From positions 186,001 through 250,000 of the forward strand of contig MKWL01000001.1 of the NCBI GenBank assembly GCA_001899305.1: a DNA stretch of 64,000 nucleotides, given 5' to 3'. Origin of the DNA: Thiobacillus sp. 0-1251 (lineage in GTDB: Bacteria > Pseudomonadota > Gammaproteobacteria > Burkholderiales > Thiobacillaceae). The notes below the pieces were generated by a model. The model searched no databases. It had not been told where the DNA came from and saw only the letters and a list, made by a program, of their open reading frames with translations. The position numbers and the translations under genes were made by a program. Of this stretch, positions 17,778 through 26,303 are shown piece by piece (position 1 is the stretch's first letter; each line of letters starts with the position of its first letter).

Positions 17778-18533
17778 GTGATCCACTACGAATATCCCCT
17801 GAGCGAACGCATCCGCACGCTATTGCGGCTGGAAGATCTGTTCGACCGTTTCGATGCCTACGCCGCATCGTCCGATTCGCACGCGCATCATGCAGCCTTG
17901 CTGACCCTGTTCGAGATGGCCGAGGTCGCGGCGCGCGCCGACCTGAAATCCGACCTGCTGCAGGAACTGGACCGGCAGAAAGCCGTACTGACTGCGCTAC
18001 GCGGCAATCCTCATGTCCAGGGCGCTACGCTGGAACAGGTGCTGACCGCGATCGAGGCAGCCCACCATGGCATGTACCAATTGCCTGGGAAAGTGGGCCA
18101 GCACCTGCGCGAAGACGATTGGCTGATGGCGATCAAGCAACGCGCGGCGATCCCGGGCGGCATGTGCGAATTCGATCTGCCTTCCTATCATTACTGGTTG
18201 CATCAGGCGGCGGAGATGCGTGTGGACCAGCTGCACAAGTGGCTGGCGCCGTTTTCGTCGATTCGCGCCGCCGTTGAAATCGTACTCGGCCTGCTGCGCG
18301 ACAGCGGCCAGCCCGATCTGCAGCATGCGAACAATGGCAGCTATCAGCGCATGCTCGAATCGCGCAATCCGCAACTGATCCGGGTCACTTTGGTCGACGA
18401 ACTGCCTTGTGTGCCCGAAATTTCGGCCAACAAGTACATGCTCAACATTCGCTTTGTCCATGCGGGATCGGGTGCGCTGCGAACCTGTACCGGCCAGTCG
18501 ATTGATTTCGACCTGACCTTCTGCACGCTGTGA
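17778..18533 (+). CDS. zapD: Cell division protein ZapD
   Basis: A 251-residue protein starting [24 protein letters not shown], the YacF/ZapD signature. ZapD crosslinks FtsZ filaments at the division ring. Later motifs include [11 protein letters not shown]-like [24 protein letters not shown] and [12 protein letters not shown]. The start is GTG at 17778. Together with coaE upstream and yacG downstream (four-base overlap) it forms the usual pilD-coaE-zapD-yacG order. Confidence 0.95.
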   Translation: MIHYEYPLSERIRTLLRLEDLFDRFDAYAASSDSHAHHAALLTLFEMAEVAARADLKSDLLQELDRQKAVLTALRGNPHVQGATLEQVLTAIEAAHHGMYQLPGKVGQHLREDDWLMAIKQRAAIPGGMCEFDLPSYHYWLHQAAEMRVDQLHKWLAPFSSIRAAVEIVLGLLRDSGQPDLQHANNGSYQRMLESRNPQLIRVTLVDELPCVPEISANKYMLNIRFVHAGSGALRTCTGQSIDFDLTFCTL

Positions 18534-18727
18534 AAACCGCCGTCACACCCCCGGTCGTCAGTTGCCCGACCTGCGGGGCGGCCGTGACGTGGTCGGCGGA
18601 AAACCGCTGGAAGCCGTTCTGCAGCGAGCGTTGCAAGCTGATCGATCTGGGCCAGTGGGCCACCGAAAAATATCGCGTGCCGGCCGAAGAGCAGGAACCC
18701 GACGACGAGTCCCCACAGCCGCAGTAA
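18530..18727 (+). CDS. yacG: DNA gyrase inhibitor YacG
   Basis: A 65-residue zinc protein with the four cysteines C12, C15, C31 and C35 in CPTC...[12 protein letters not shown], the YacG signature. In E. coli it binds GyrB and inhibits gyrase. GTG start overlapping the zapD stop by four bases. It ends three bases from the convergent rpiA. Confidence 0.94.
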   Translation: MKTAVTPPVVSCPTCGAAVTWSAENRWKPFCSERCKLIDLGQWATEKYRVPAEEQEPDDESPQPQ

Positions 18728-18730
18728 GGA

Positions 18731-19387
18731 TTATTTCGTGTAGGTCTTGACGCCATTGGGCGTGCCGAGCAGCAGCACGTCCGCGCCGCGCCGCGCGAAC
18801 AGGCCGTTGGTGACCACGCCGACGATGTGATTGATCGCGGTTTCGAGCGATACCGGATCGACGATGGACAGGCCGTGCACGTCGAGGATGAGGTTGCCGT
18901 TGTCGGTGGTGAAACCTTCCCTTAATCTCGGCTGTCCGCCCAGCTTGACCAGCTCGCGCGCCACGTAGGAGCGCGCCATCGGGATGACTTCGACCGGCAG
19001 CGGAAACTTGCCGAGCACGCCGACCAGCTTGCTTTCATCGGCGATGCAGATGAACTGCTTGCTGCACGCCGCGACAATTTTTTCCCGCGTCAGTGCGCCG
19101 CCCCCGCCTTTGACCATGGCGAAATGCTCGGTGATTTCGTCGGCACCGTCGACGTAGATTTCAAGCTCGCCCACGTTATTGAGATCGAGCACCTGGATGC
19201 CGTGGCTTTTCAGGCGGCTGGCGGTTGCCTCCGAACTGGCGACGGCGCCGTCGATGCGGCCTTTCACATCAGCCAGCGCGTCGATGAAATAGTTGGCGGT
19301 CGAGCCCGTGCCTACCCCGATGATGCCGCCCTTGGCATAATCCACCGCGGCACGTGCCACGGCTTGCTTCATTTCGTCTTGAGTCAT
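18731..19387 (-). CDS. rpiA: Ribose-5-phosphate isomerase A
   Basis: A 218-residue enzyme interconverting ribose 5-phosphate and ribulose 5-phosphate. It shows [18 protein letters not shown] near the N-terminus, the DGADEI motif near residue 80 and [15 protein letters not shown] near residues 92-106, which carry the catalytic residues. Convergent with yacG and divergent from ilvA. Confidence 0.97.
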   Translation of the reverse strand: MTQDEMKQAVARAAVDYAKGGIIGVGTGSTANYFIDALADVKGRIDGAVASSEATASRLKSHGIQVLDLNNVGELEIYVDGADEITEHFAMVKGGGGALTREKIVAACSKQFICIADESKLVGVLGKFPLPVEVIPMARSYVARELVKLGGQPRLREGFTTDNGNLILDVHGLSIVDPVSLETAINHIVGVVTNGLFARRGADVLLLGTPNGVKTYTK

Positions 19388-19418
19388 GATGTTTTCGTCG
19401 TTTTCGATGCAGCCCGCT

Positions 19419-19447
19419 AAGATAGCGGCATCGCCCTTTTTTTACAA
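19419..19447 (-). promoter_or_regulatory. Candidate promoter for rpiA
   Basis: On the minus strand TTGTAA (19442-19447) and TATCTT (19419-19424) are 17 bases apart, four of six matches each. It lies in the 80-bp gap between the divergent rpiA and ilvA. Confidence 0.4.
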
Positions 19448-19467
19448 ACCTCGCATTCGCCGCCGCC

Positions 19468-20985
19468 ATGAGCCAACCAGACGATTACCTCGAACGCATC
19501 CTCACCTCGCGCGTCTACGACGTGGCGATCGAATCGCCGCTCGACGTGGCCCACAATCTGTCGCGCCGTCTCGGCAACCAGATCCTGTTGAAGCGCGAAG
19601 ATCTGCAGCCGGTGTTTTCCTTCAAGTGCCGCGGCGCCTACAACAAGATGGCCAAGCTGACGGCGGCGCAGCTGGCGCGGGGCGTCGTGGCGGCGTCGGC
19701 CGGCAATCACGCGCAGGGTGTAGCGCTGGCGGCGCAGAAATTGGGTGCAACGGCCATCATCGTGATGCCGGCCACCACGCCAAAGATCAAGGTCGATGCA
19801 GTGGCCGCGCGTGGTGCACAGGTGATCCTGCACGGCGACAACTACGATGAGGCTTGCGCGCATGCAACCCAGATCGCCAAGGAATCCAAGGCGACCTTCG
19901 TTCATCCTTACGACGATCCTGATGTGATTGCCGGTCAGGGCACCGTGGCGATGGAACTGCTGCGCCAGCATCCCGAGCCGATTCATTCGGTCTATATTCC
20001 GGTCGGTGGCGGCGGGCTGATTGCCGGCATGGCGGCCTATATCAAACGTCTGCGTCCGGAGATCAAGATTGTCGGCGTCGAACCCGAGGATGCCGACGCG
20101 ATGGCACGCTCGTTGTGCAAGGGCGACCGCATCACCTTGCCGCGCGTGGGCATATTCGCCGACGGTGTGGCAGTGAAGAAGGTCGGCAAGGAAACCTTCC
20201 GGCTGTCGCAGCTGTATGTCGACGAGATCATTCGGGTCAACAACGACGCCATCTGTGCGGCGATCAAGGACGTGTTCGAGGACACGCGCTCGATTCTGGA
20301 GCCGGCCGGTGCGCTGTCGATTGCCGGGATGAAGGCCGCGATCGCAGCTGACAGGCTCAAGGGGAAGACGCTGGTCGCGGTGGCCAGCGGAGCCAACATG
20401 AACTTCGACCGCTTGCGCTATATCGCCGAGCGCGCCGAACTGGGCGAAAAGCGCGAGGCCGTGCTGGCCGTGACCATTCCCGAGACGCCGGGCAGCTTCA
20501 AGACTTTTTGCGGTCTGTTGGGCGCGCGCAACATCACCGAGTTCAACTACCGCTATTCCGACCCCAAGATCGCGCGGGTGTTCGTCGGTCTGTCGGTGCC
20601 GGGGGCGGGCGAAAGCGCGCGCGTGGTCGAACTGCTGCAACGTCATGGGCTGGAAGCACTCGACCTCACCGACAACGAAATGGCCAAGCTGCATATCCGC
20701 CATCTTGTCGGCGGGCGGGCGCCCGAAGCGGTGAACGAGGTGCTGTACCGCTTCGAATTCCCGGAGCGCCCCGGCGCGTTGATGCAATTTCTGCAGAGCA
20801 TGAGCCGCGGCTGGAACATCAGCCTGTTCCACTATCGCAACCATGGCGCCGACTATGGCCGCGTGCTGGTCGGCATTCAGGTGCCGGAAAAGGAAAAGCC
20901 CCGTTTCCAGAAGTTTCTGGACGAATTGGGCTACCGCTACTGGGACGAATCCCGCAATCCGGCCTACAAACTATTCCTGGCCTGA
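19468..20985 (+). CDS. ilvA: Threonine ammonia-lyase, biosynthetic
   Basis: A 505-residue PLP enzyme making 2-oxobutyrate for isoleucine. The PLP lysine is K53 in FSFKCRGA. SAGNHAQG and VPVGGGGLIAG bind the cofactor phosphate. Two ACT-like regulatory domains follow from about residue 330 (VTIPETPGSFKTFCGLLG; FEFPERPGALMQFLQ), as in the isoleucine-inhibited biosynthetic form rather than the short catabolic one. Confidence 0.96.
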   Translation: MSQPDDYLERILTSRVYDVAIESPLDVAHNLSRRLGNQILLKREDLQPVFSFKCRGAYNKMAKLTAAQLARGVVAASAGNHAQGVALAAQKLGATAIIVMPATTPKIKVDAVAARGAQVILHGDNYDEACAHATQIAKESKATFVHPYDDPDVIAGQGTVAMELLRQHPEPIHSVYIPVGGGGLIAGMAAYIKRLRPEIKIVGVEPEDADAMARSLCKGDRITLPRVGIFADGVAVKKVGKETFRLSQLYVDEIIRVNNDAICAAIKDVFEDTRSILEPAGALSIAGMKAAIAADRLKGKTLVAVASGANMNFDRLRYIAERAELGEKREAVLAVTIPETPGSFKTFCGLLGARNITEFNYRYSDPKIARVFVGLSVPGAGESARVVELLQRHGLEALDLTDNEMAKLHIRHLVGGRAPEAVNEVLYRFEFPERPGALMQFLQSMSRGWNISLFHYRNHGADYGRVLVGIQVPEKEKPRFQKFLDELGYRYWDESRNPAYKLFLA

Positions 20986-21021
20986 CGCAACGCTCATGCG
21001 CCTCGGTACCCGGGATGGTGT

Positions 21022-21050
21022 GCATCGTGCGTGTTACCCTCGCACGATGC
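21022..21050. promoter_or_regulatory. Perfect hairpin spanning the slt start codon
   Basis: GCATCGTGCG (21022-21031) and CGCACGATGC (21041-21050) are exact reverse complements with a nine-base loop. The right arm holds the predicted slt ATG (21047-21049). It could mask the start in mRNA. It is a poor terminator for ilvA because the T-run (21061-21067) is about ten bases away. Confidence 0.5.
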
Positions 21051-23011
21051 TTCGGATAATCGTTTTTTTGCTGCTGGGCGCCTTCATCGTGACGACCGCC
21101 TGGGCCGCGCCGGGCGATGCTGCCGTGAAGCAGGCGCAACAGGCATATGCCGCACGTAAGCTGGCGGATCTGGAACGTGCCGCGCGCAAGATACCCTCCG
21201 ATCATGTATTGGCGCCCTATGTCGAGTACTGGCGTCTGACCCTGGACAGCCGAACCGAGGATGCCCGTATCGCTGATTTCCTTGCGCGCTACCCGGGTAG
21301 CCGGCTGGCCGAGGTTTTGCGCACCGACTGGTTGAAATCGCTCGGTGCGCGCGAAGCCTGGCCGGCGTTCCTGGCCGAATATCCGCGGCTCGTCAAACCC
21401 GATGCGGCGCTTCAGTGCTACGCCTATCGCGGGGAATGGGCCCAGGGCAATCGCAGTCACGAGCGCGAGGCGGTTTCCTTGTGGTTTACCGGCCGCGACA
21501 TGCCGTCGGCCTGTAGCCCCCTGTTCACGCAGTTGATCGAGGCGGGACTGATCGGCGAGGAAGACATCTGGCGGCGTTTCCGTCTGGCGCTGGAAGCGGG
21601 GAATCTCAATGTGGCCAAGGTGGTAGCCAATGCCCTGGCCGAAGCACAACGTCCGTCTGGCAGCTTGCTGGATCAGGCTACGCGCGATCCAGCCCGTCTG
21701 TTGAATGCGGGCACCCTCGATCTGGCCCGTCGCAGCGACCGTGAAATTGCGCTCTATGTGCTCGACCAACTGGCCCGGCGCGACTCCGCCCAGGCGGAAC
21801 AGGCATTGCGCAAATGGGCATCGCAGTTCAACCCGATGGAATTGCGTACGGCCTGGGCACGGCTCGCCACCTGGGCCGCGCGCCGTCACGAATTGCTTGC
21901 ACTGGACTGGTTCCAGCAGGCCGGGAGCGTGGCGGTGAACGATGCCCAGCGTGAATGGTGGGCACGTGCAGCGCTTCGTGTGGGCGACTGGAAAGTCGTT
22001 CAGCAGGCGATCGACAGCATGGGAGAGGCTCTACGCGCGCAGCCGGTGTGGCGCTACTGGCGCGCGCGCGCGCTGCAGGCAAGTGGCCAGCACGTGGCCG
22101 CCAACGCCATTTTTCTGGCCTTGTCGCATGACCACGATTACTACAGCCAGCTTGCTCAGGAAGAACTCGGGCCAGTCATGCAGGCGGCGCCCGCCGTCAA
22201 CATCAAGACGGGCGGCAACGACGTGGCCGAGATCGCCCGCCAGCCAGGAATTGCCCGCGCCGTGGCCCTATACGAGCTCGGCCTGCGCGCCGATGCCACC
22301 CAGGAATGGAACTGGGCAGTCCGGGGGTTTTCCGATACGCAGTTATTGGCGGCGGCCGAACTCGCCCGGCGCATGGAATGGTATGACAGCGCCATCAACA
22401 CGGCCGAGCGCACCCGCGAACTGCACGATTTCGAGTTGCGTTTTCTGGCGCCCTACCGCGAGCAGGCGCATCAAGCCGCACGCGAAAACGACATCGACGA
22501 GGCATGGGTATATGGCCTCATGCGGCAGGAAAGCCGTTTCGTCAATGTCGCGCGCTCGAGCGTCGGTGCTGCCGGCCTGATGCAGATCATGCCGGCCACG
22601 GCGCGCTGGATTGCGAAACGCCTCGGCATCCGGCGCTTCCAGGTGGACGAGATGCGCGATCCGGCCAGAAACATCCAGTTTGGCGCGTATTACCTGAAAC
22701 ACGTGCTGTCCACGCTGGACGGTTCGCCGGTACTGGCCACCACCGCCTACAATGCAGGCCCAGGACGTGCGCAGCGCTGGCGCAGCGCACAACCGATGGA
22801 AGCCGCGATCTACATCGAGTCGATCCCGTTTGCGGAAACGCGCGACTACGTGAAGAAAGTGATGAGCAACGCCATGTATTACGCAGTGCGTTTCGGGCAG
22901 CCCTCGGTGCTATTGAAAGAGCGGCTGGGACTGGTCCCCCCGCGCGAAACGCCGGTCGCACCGACAACCGATCCGGATACCTCGTCGGAAGTCGAACAGC
23001 CGGACGGCTAG
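21047..23011 (+). CDS. slt: Soluble lytic murein transglycosylase
   Basis: A 654-residue periplasmic enzyme that cleaves peptidoglycan with 1,6-anhydro ring formation. The signal peptide is MLRIIVFLLLGAFIVTTAWA. A long alpha-helical superhelix follows (residues ~25-470), then the SLT domain with the catalytic Glu near residue 495 in RQESRF, GAAGLMQIMPATARW and TAYNAGPGRAQRW. An in-frame ATG at 20996 would add 17 residues before the signal. I favour 21047 for its compact signal, although neither has a good ribosome-binding site. Confidence 0.93.
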   Translation: MLRIIVFLLLGAFIVTTAWAAPGDAAVKQAQQAYAARKLADLERAARKIPSDHVLAPYVEYWRLTLDSRTEDARIADFLARYPGSRLAEVLRTDWLKSLGAREAWPAFLAEYPRLVKPDAALQCYAYRGEWAQGNRSHEREAVSLWFTGRDMPSACSPLFTQLIEAGLIGEEDIWRRFRLALEAGNLNVAKVVANALAEAQRPSGSLLDQATRDPARLLNAGTLDLARRSDREIALYVLDQLARRDSAQAEQALRKWASQFNPMELRTAWARLATWAARRHELLALDWFQQAGSVAVNDAQREWWARAALRVGDWKVVQQAIDSMGEALRAQPVWRYWRARALQASGQHVAANAIFLALSHDHDYYSQLAQEELGPVMQAAPAVNIKTGGNDVAEIARQPGIARAVALYELGLRADATQEWNWAVRGFSDTQLLAAAELARRMEWYDSAINTAERTRELHDFELRFLAPYREQAHQAARENDIDEAWVYGLMRQESRFVNVARSSVGAAGLMQIMPATARWIAKRLGIRRFQVDEMRDPARNIQFGAYYLKHVLSTLDGSPVLATTAYNAGPGRAQRWRSAQPMEAAIYIESIPFAETRDYVKKVMSNAMYYAVRFGQPSVLLKERLGLVPPRETPVAPTTDPDTSSEVEQPDG

Positions 23012-23018
23012 TCTGGAC

Positions 23019-23060
23019 GTTTCATACAGCCAGCGCGCGTACCGTGCAAATTTATGAAAC
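23019..23060. promoter_or_regulatory. Inverted repeat in promoter region of epimerase gene
   Basis: GTTTCATA (23019-23026) and TATGAAAC (23053-23060) are exact inverted copies 26 bases apart. A TAAAAT box at 23069-23074 lies just downstream, about 35 bases from the next ATG. It may be a protein-binding site; no regulator is assigned. Confidence 0.3.
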
Positions 23061-23108
23061 TTCCGGGCTAAAATCAGAATCGTCTTATATACCTAAACGA
23101 ACATCAAT

Positions 23109-24146
23109 ATGAAGATTCAACGCATCTGCATCCTCGGCGGCTCCGGTTTTGTCGGTACCCAGCTCGTCAGCCAGCTCGCCGCGCGCGGCCTCCAGATCCG
23201 TGTGCTTTCCCATCGCCGCGAAATGGCCAAGGAGCTGATTCTGCTTCCCACGGTGGAGGTGATCGAGGCCGACGTGCACGACCAGCAGGAACTCATCCAG
23301 CATTTCCGCGGCATGGATGCCGTCATCAATCTGGTCGGCATCCTGCACGAAGACAAGGTCGGTCGCGTCGATCTGCCCAGTGCGCGTCGTGGCGATTTCC
23401 AGAAGGTCCATGTCGAACTGCCGCGCAAGGTCATTCATGCCTGTGGCGAATCCGGCGTGCATCGTCTGCTGCACATGAGCGCGCTCGGTGCCGATCCGAA
23501 CTCGCGCTCGGCCTATCAGCGCTCCAAGGGCATTGCCGAGGCGCTGGTACGGGAGGCCGCCATGCGCCACAACGAGCATGAGAACTGGTACCTCAACGGA
23601 CCCAAATTCATTCATGGCTACGACCTCAACGTCACCATCTTCCGTCCGTCGGTGATATTCGGCCGCGGCGATTCCTTCCTGTCGATGTTCGCCCGGTTGC
23701 TCAAAAGCTTTCCGGTCCTGCCGCTCGCCGCGTCCGGCAGCCGCTTTGCGCCGGTGCATGTCGAGGATGTCGCCCACGCCTTTGCCGACAGCCTGGATAA
23801 CACCGCCACCTACGGCCAGACCTACGATCTGTGCGGTCCAAACGCGTATACCCTGCAGGAGCTGGTGAGCTACGTGGGCGACGTCATCGGCAAGAAGCGC
23901 AGCATCATCCCGCTGGGCAAATGGATGTCGTATTTCCAGGCCTGGGCGCTGGAATTCAAACCCGGCAAGAAGCTGATGACACGCGACAACTACTATGCCC
24001 TGTGCACGGACAACGTATGCCGCGGCGGCTGGCCGTCGGTGTTCGATTTCCAGCCGGCGTCGCTCGAAGCCATCGCCCCCGAATACCTGCGCGCCGATAC
24101 GCCGCGCGCGCGGTACGAGGATTACCGGGAAAACGCCCACCGCTAG
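23109..24146 (+). CDS. NAD(P)-binding protein, complex I NDUFA9-like family
   Basis: A 345-residue extended SDR protein. It begins MKIQRICILGGSGFVGTQL, where GGSGFVG is the dinucleotide-binding loop. The YQRSKG segment near residue 137 holds the Tyr-x-x-x-Lys pair, and FRPSVIFGRGDSFLSMFARLL follows. Bacterial relatives are named after the mitochondrial NDUFA9 subunit, but the substrate is unknown. It is placed between slt and cca, as in many betaproteobacteria. Confidence 0.85.
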   Translation: MKIQRICILGGSGFVGTQLVSQLAARGLQIRVLSHRREMAKELILLPTVEVIEADVHDQQELIQHFRGMDAVINLVGILHEDKVGRVDLPSARRGDFQKVHVELPRKVIHACGESGVHRLLHMSALGADPNSRSAYQRSKGIAEALVREAAMRHNEHENWYLNGPKFIHGYDLNVTIFRPSVIFGRGDSFLSMFARLLKSFPVLPLAASGSRFAPVHVEDVAHAFADSLDNTATYGQTYDLCGPNAYTLQELVSYVGDVIGKKRSIIPLGKWMSYFQAWALEFKPGKKLMTRDNYYALCTDNVCRGGWPSVFDFQPASLEAIAPEYLRADTPRARYEDYRENAHR

Positions 24147-24162
24147 GAACTGCTGCGTCGCC

Positions 24163-25395
24163 ATGAAAACCTACATCGTTGGCGGCGCAGTGCGTGACCG
24201 GCTACTGGGACTGCCGGTGGCCGACCGCGATCATGTCGTCGTCGGCACGACGCCCGACGACATGGTTGCGCTGGGCTACCAGCCGGTCGGTAAGGATTTT
24301 CCGGTCTTCCTGCACCCGCAAACCCACGAGGAATATGCGCTCGCGCGCACCGAGCGCAAATCCGGGCACGGTTACAAGGGTTTTACCGTCTATGCCGCAC
24401 CGGAAGTTACGCTGGAAGAGGATCTGCGCCGACGCGACCTCACCATCAATGCGATAGCCGAGGACGAGGGCGGGGCATTGATCGATCCCTACGGTGGCCA
24501 GCGTGATCTGTCGGCAAGGATTTTCCGCCATGTGAGCGAAGCCTTTGCGGAGGATCCGGTACGAATCCTGCGGATCGCACGCTTTGCCGCACGTTTTAAC
24601 GATTTTGCCGTGGCGGCGGACACCAACACGCTGATGCGGCAGATGGTCGACAACGGCGAAATCGACGCGCTCGTGCCTGAGCGCGTGTGGCAGGAAATCG
24701 CACGCGGCCTGATGGAGGCGCAGCCCTCGCGCATGTTCCAGGTGCTGCGCGACTGCGGCGCGCTGGCACGGCTGTTTCCCGAGATCGATCGCCTGTTCGG
24801 CGTGCCGCAGCCGCCCGTGCACCATCCCGAAATCGATACCGGCGTGCACGTCATGCTCGTCGTCGACTGGGCGGCACGCCAGGGCATGAGCTTGCCGGTG
24901 CGCTTTGCGGCCTTGACGCATGACCTGGGCAAGGGCGTGACGCCTCCCGGGTTGTGGCCTGCACACCACGGTCACGAAGCCAAAAGCGTCGATCTGGTGC
25001 GGGCGTTGTGCGAGCGTGTTCGCGTGCCGGTTGATTGCCGCGACCTCGCTGTCGCGGTGGCGCGCGATCATGGCAACGTCCATCGCGCGCTTGAGTTGCG
25101 TCCCGGAACAATTGTCGAATTGTTGGAACGGGTCGATGCCTTCCGCCGTCCCGAGCGCTTCGACGCCTTCCTGCAGGCGTGCGAATGCGATTTCCGCGGC
25201 CGGCCCGGCTACGAGGAAAAACCGTTTCCCGCACCAGGGTATCTCCGCCAGGCACTGCTGGCGGCGCAGACCATCGATGCCGCCGAGGTGGCGCGCAACG
25301 CAAAGCCGACAGGAATACGAGAGGCGATCTTCCAGGCGCGTATCCAGGCCGTGGCGGCGTGGCGCGATCACGGAGCCGGGATTGAACGCAAATAG
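24163..25395 (+). CDS. cca: Multifunctional CCA tRNA nucleotidyltransferase
   Basis: A 410-residue enzyme that adds or repairs the 3' CCA of tRNA. The class II head is MKTYIVGGAVRDRLLG with metal aspartates D21 and D23 (ADRDH), then RRDLTINAIA. A C-terminal HD domain (LTHDLGKG and HGHEAKS near residues 250-275) gives phosphatase activity, as in the E. coli-type enzyme. The ATG at 24163 matches the family; the open frame extends further upstream inside the epimerase gene. Confidence 0.96.
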   Translation: MKTYIVGGAVRDRLLGLPVADRDHVVVGTTPDDMVALGYQPVGKDFPVFLHPQTHEEYALARTERKSGHGYKGFTVYAAPEVTLEEDLRRRDLTINAIAEDEGGALIDPYGGQRDLSARIFRHVSEAFAEDPVRILRIARFAARFNDFAVAADTNTLMRQMVDNGEIDALVPERVWQEIARGLMEAQPSRMFQVLRDCGALARLFPEIDRLFGVPQPPVHHPEIDTGVHVMLVVDWAARQGMSLPVRFAALTHDLGKGVTPPGLWPAHHGHEAKSVDLVRALCERVRVPVDCRDLAVAVARDHGNVHRALELRPGTIVELLERVDAFRRPERFDAFLQACECDFRGRPGYEEKPFPAPGYLRQALLAAQTIDAAEVARNAKPTGIREAIFQARIQAVAAWRDHGAGIERK

Positions 25396-25521
25396 GGCGT
25401 GAGAACAGCAGTATATGGATTGGAACTGCGCGCCGTCATGGGCGTCCAATTCCCGAGTGGGCCTGTTGCACGTCGCGAGACGGTGCGGCAAGATCGATCG
25501 AAATCTGAAACGGAGGGGAGC

Positions 25522-26268
25522 ATGCCTTACAGCGAGCAAACGGTGCAGTCGGTGCGTCCATGGTCGGACAAAACATTCAGCTTTACCCTGAGCCGTCCGC
25601 AGGATTTTTCATTCGAGAACGGCGAGTTCGTCACCATCGGCCTCAAGCGCGAAGGCAAGCTGGTGGCACGCGCGTATTCCATCGTTTCCACTGCCGACCA
25701 CGACCATCTGGAGTTTCTCAGCATCCATGTGCCGGATGGCCCCTTGACCAGCCAGTTGGTCCATATCCGTCCCGGTGACAGCGTGTGGGTCAACAGCAAG
25801 GCTACCGGTTCGCTCACACTGAACCATGTATTGCCCGGCCGCGTGCTGTACATGCTCGCCACCGGCACCGGGCTGGCGCCGTTCATGAGCCTGATCCGCG
25901 ATCCAGAACTCTATGCACGCTATGAAAATGTGGTGCTGGTGCACTCGGTGCGCACCGTGGCCGAACTGGCCTACCGTGCTGAAATCGAGGCAATGGACAA
26001 CCCGCAGCTGTATTACGTGCCGACCGTGACGCGCGAGCCGTTTCCCACCCCCGAGCGCGGCGGCGATCTGTTCCGTTCGGGGGCGCTGTCGCAACGTCTC
26101 GGCCTGCCCGCCCCCGATCCGGAACATGACCGCGTGATGATCTGTGGCAATCCGGCGATGACGCGCGAACTCACGCATCATTTGAAGGACACAGGCTGGA
26201 CGTTGACCAACCATCGAGGTGTCGGCAATTTCACCACTGAAGTTGCGTTTGTCGTGCACCACGAATAA
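25522..26268 (+). CDS. fpr: Ferredoxin--NADP+ reductase
   Basis: A 248-residue FAD enzyme of the bacterial Fpr type, moving electrons between NADPH and ferredoxin or flavodoxin. The FAD motif RAYS is at residues 50-53, GTGLAPFMSLIRDP near 114-127, and CGNPAMTREL marks the NADP side. The ATG at 25522 is preceded by GGAGGGG. The 126-base gap from cca contains an imperfect inverted repeat (ATTGGA at 25419, TCCAAT at 25445) of unknown use. Confidence 0.94.
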   Translation: MPYSEQTVQSVRPWSDKTFSFTLSRPQDFSFENGEFVTIGLKREGKLVARAYSIVSTADHDHLEFLSIHVPDGPLTSQLVHIRPGDSVWVNSKATGSLTLNHVLPGRVLYMLATGTGLAPFMSLIRDPELYARYENVVLVHSVRTVAELAYRAEIEAMDNPQLYYVPTVTREPFPTPERGGDLFRSGALSQRLGLPAPDPEHDRVMICGNPAMTRELTHHLKDTGWTLTNHRGVGNFTTEVAFVVHHE

Positions 26269-26303
26269 TCTGCCGGCTTCGCCCCTTCCCGGCATCCCGC
26301 TTC

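Noticed and set aside
19417-20844. 475-codon minus-strand frame opposite ilvA
   Set aside because: Shadow of ilvA in GC-rich DNA; product has no recognisable motif.
21022-21067. Hairpin before slt considered as the ilvA terminator
   Set aside because: The run of T begins about ten bases after the stem and the stem holds the slt start; a start-site structure is more likely.
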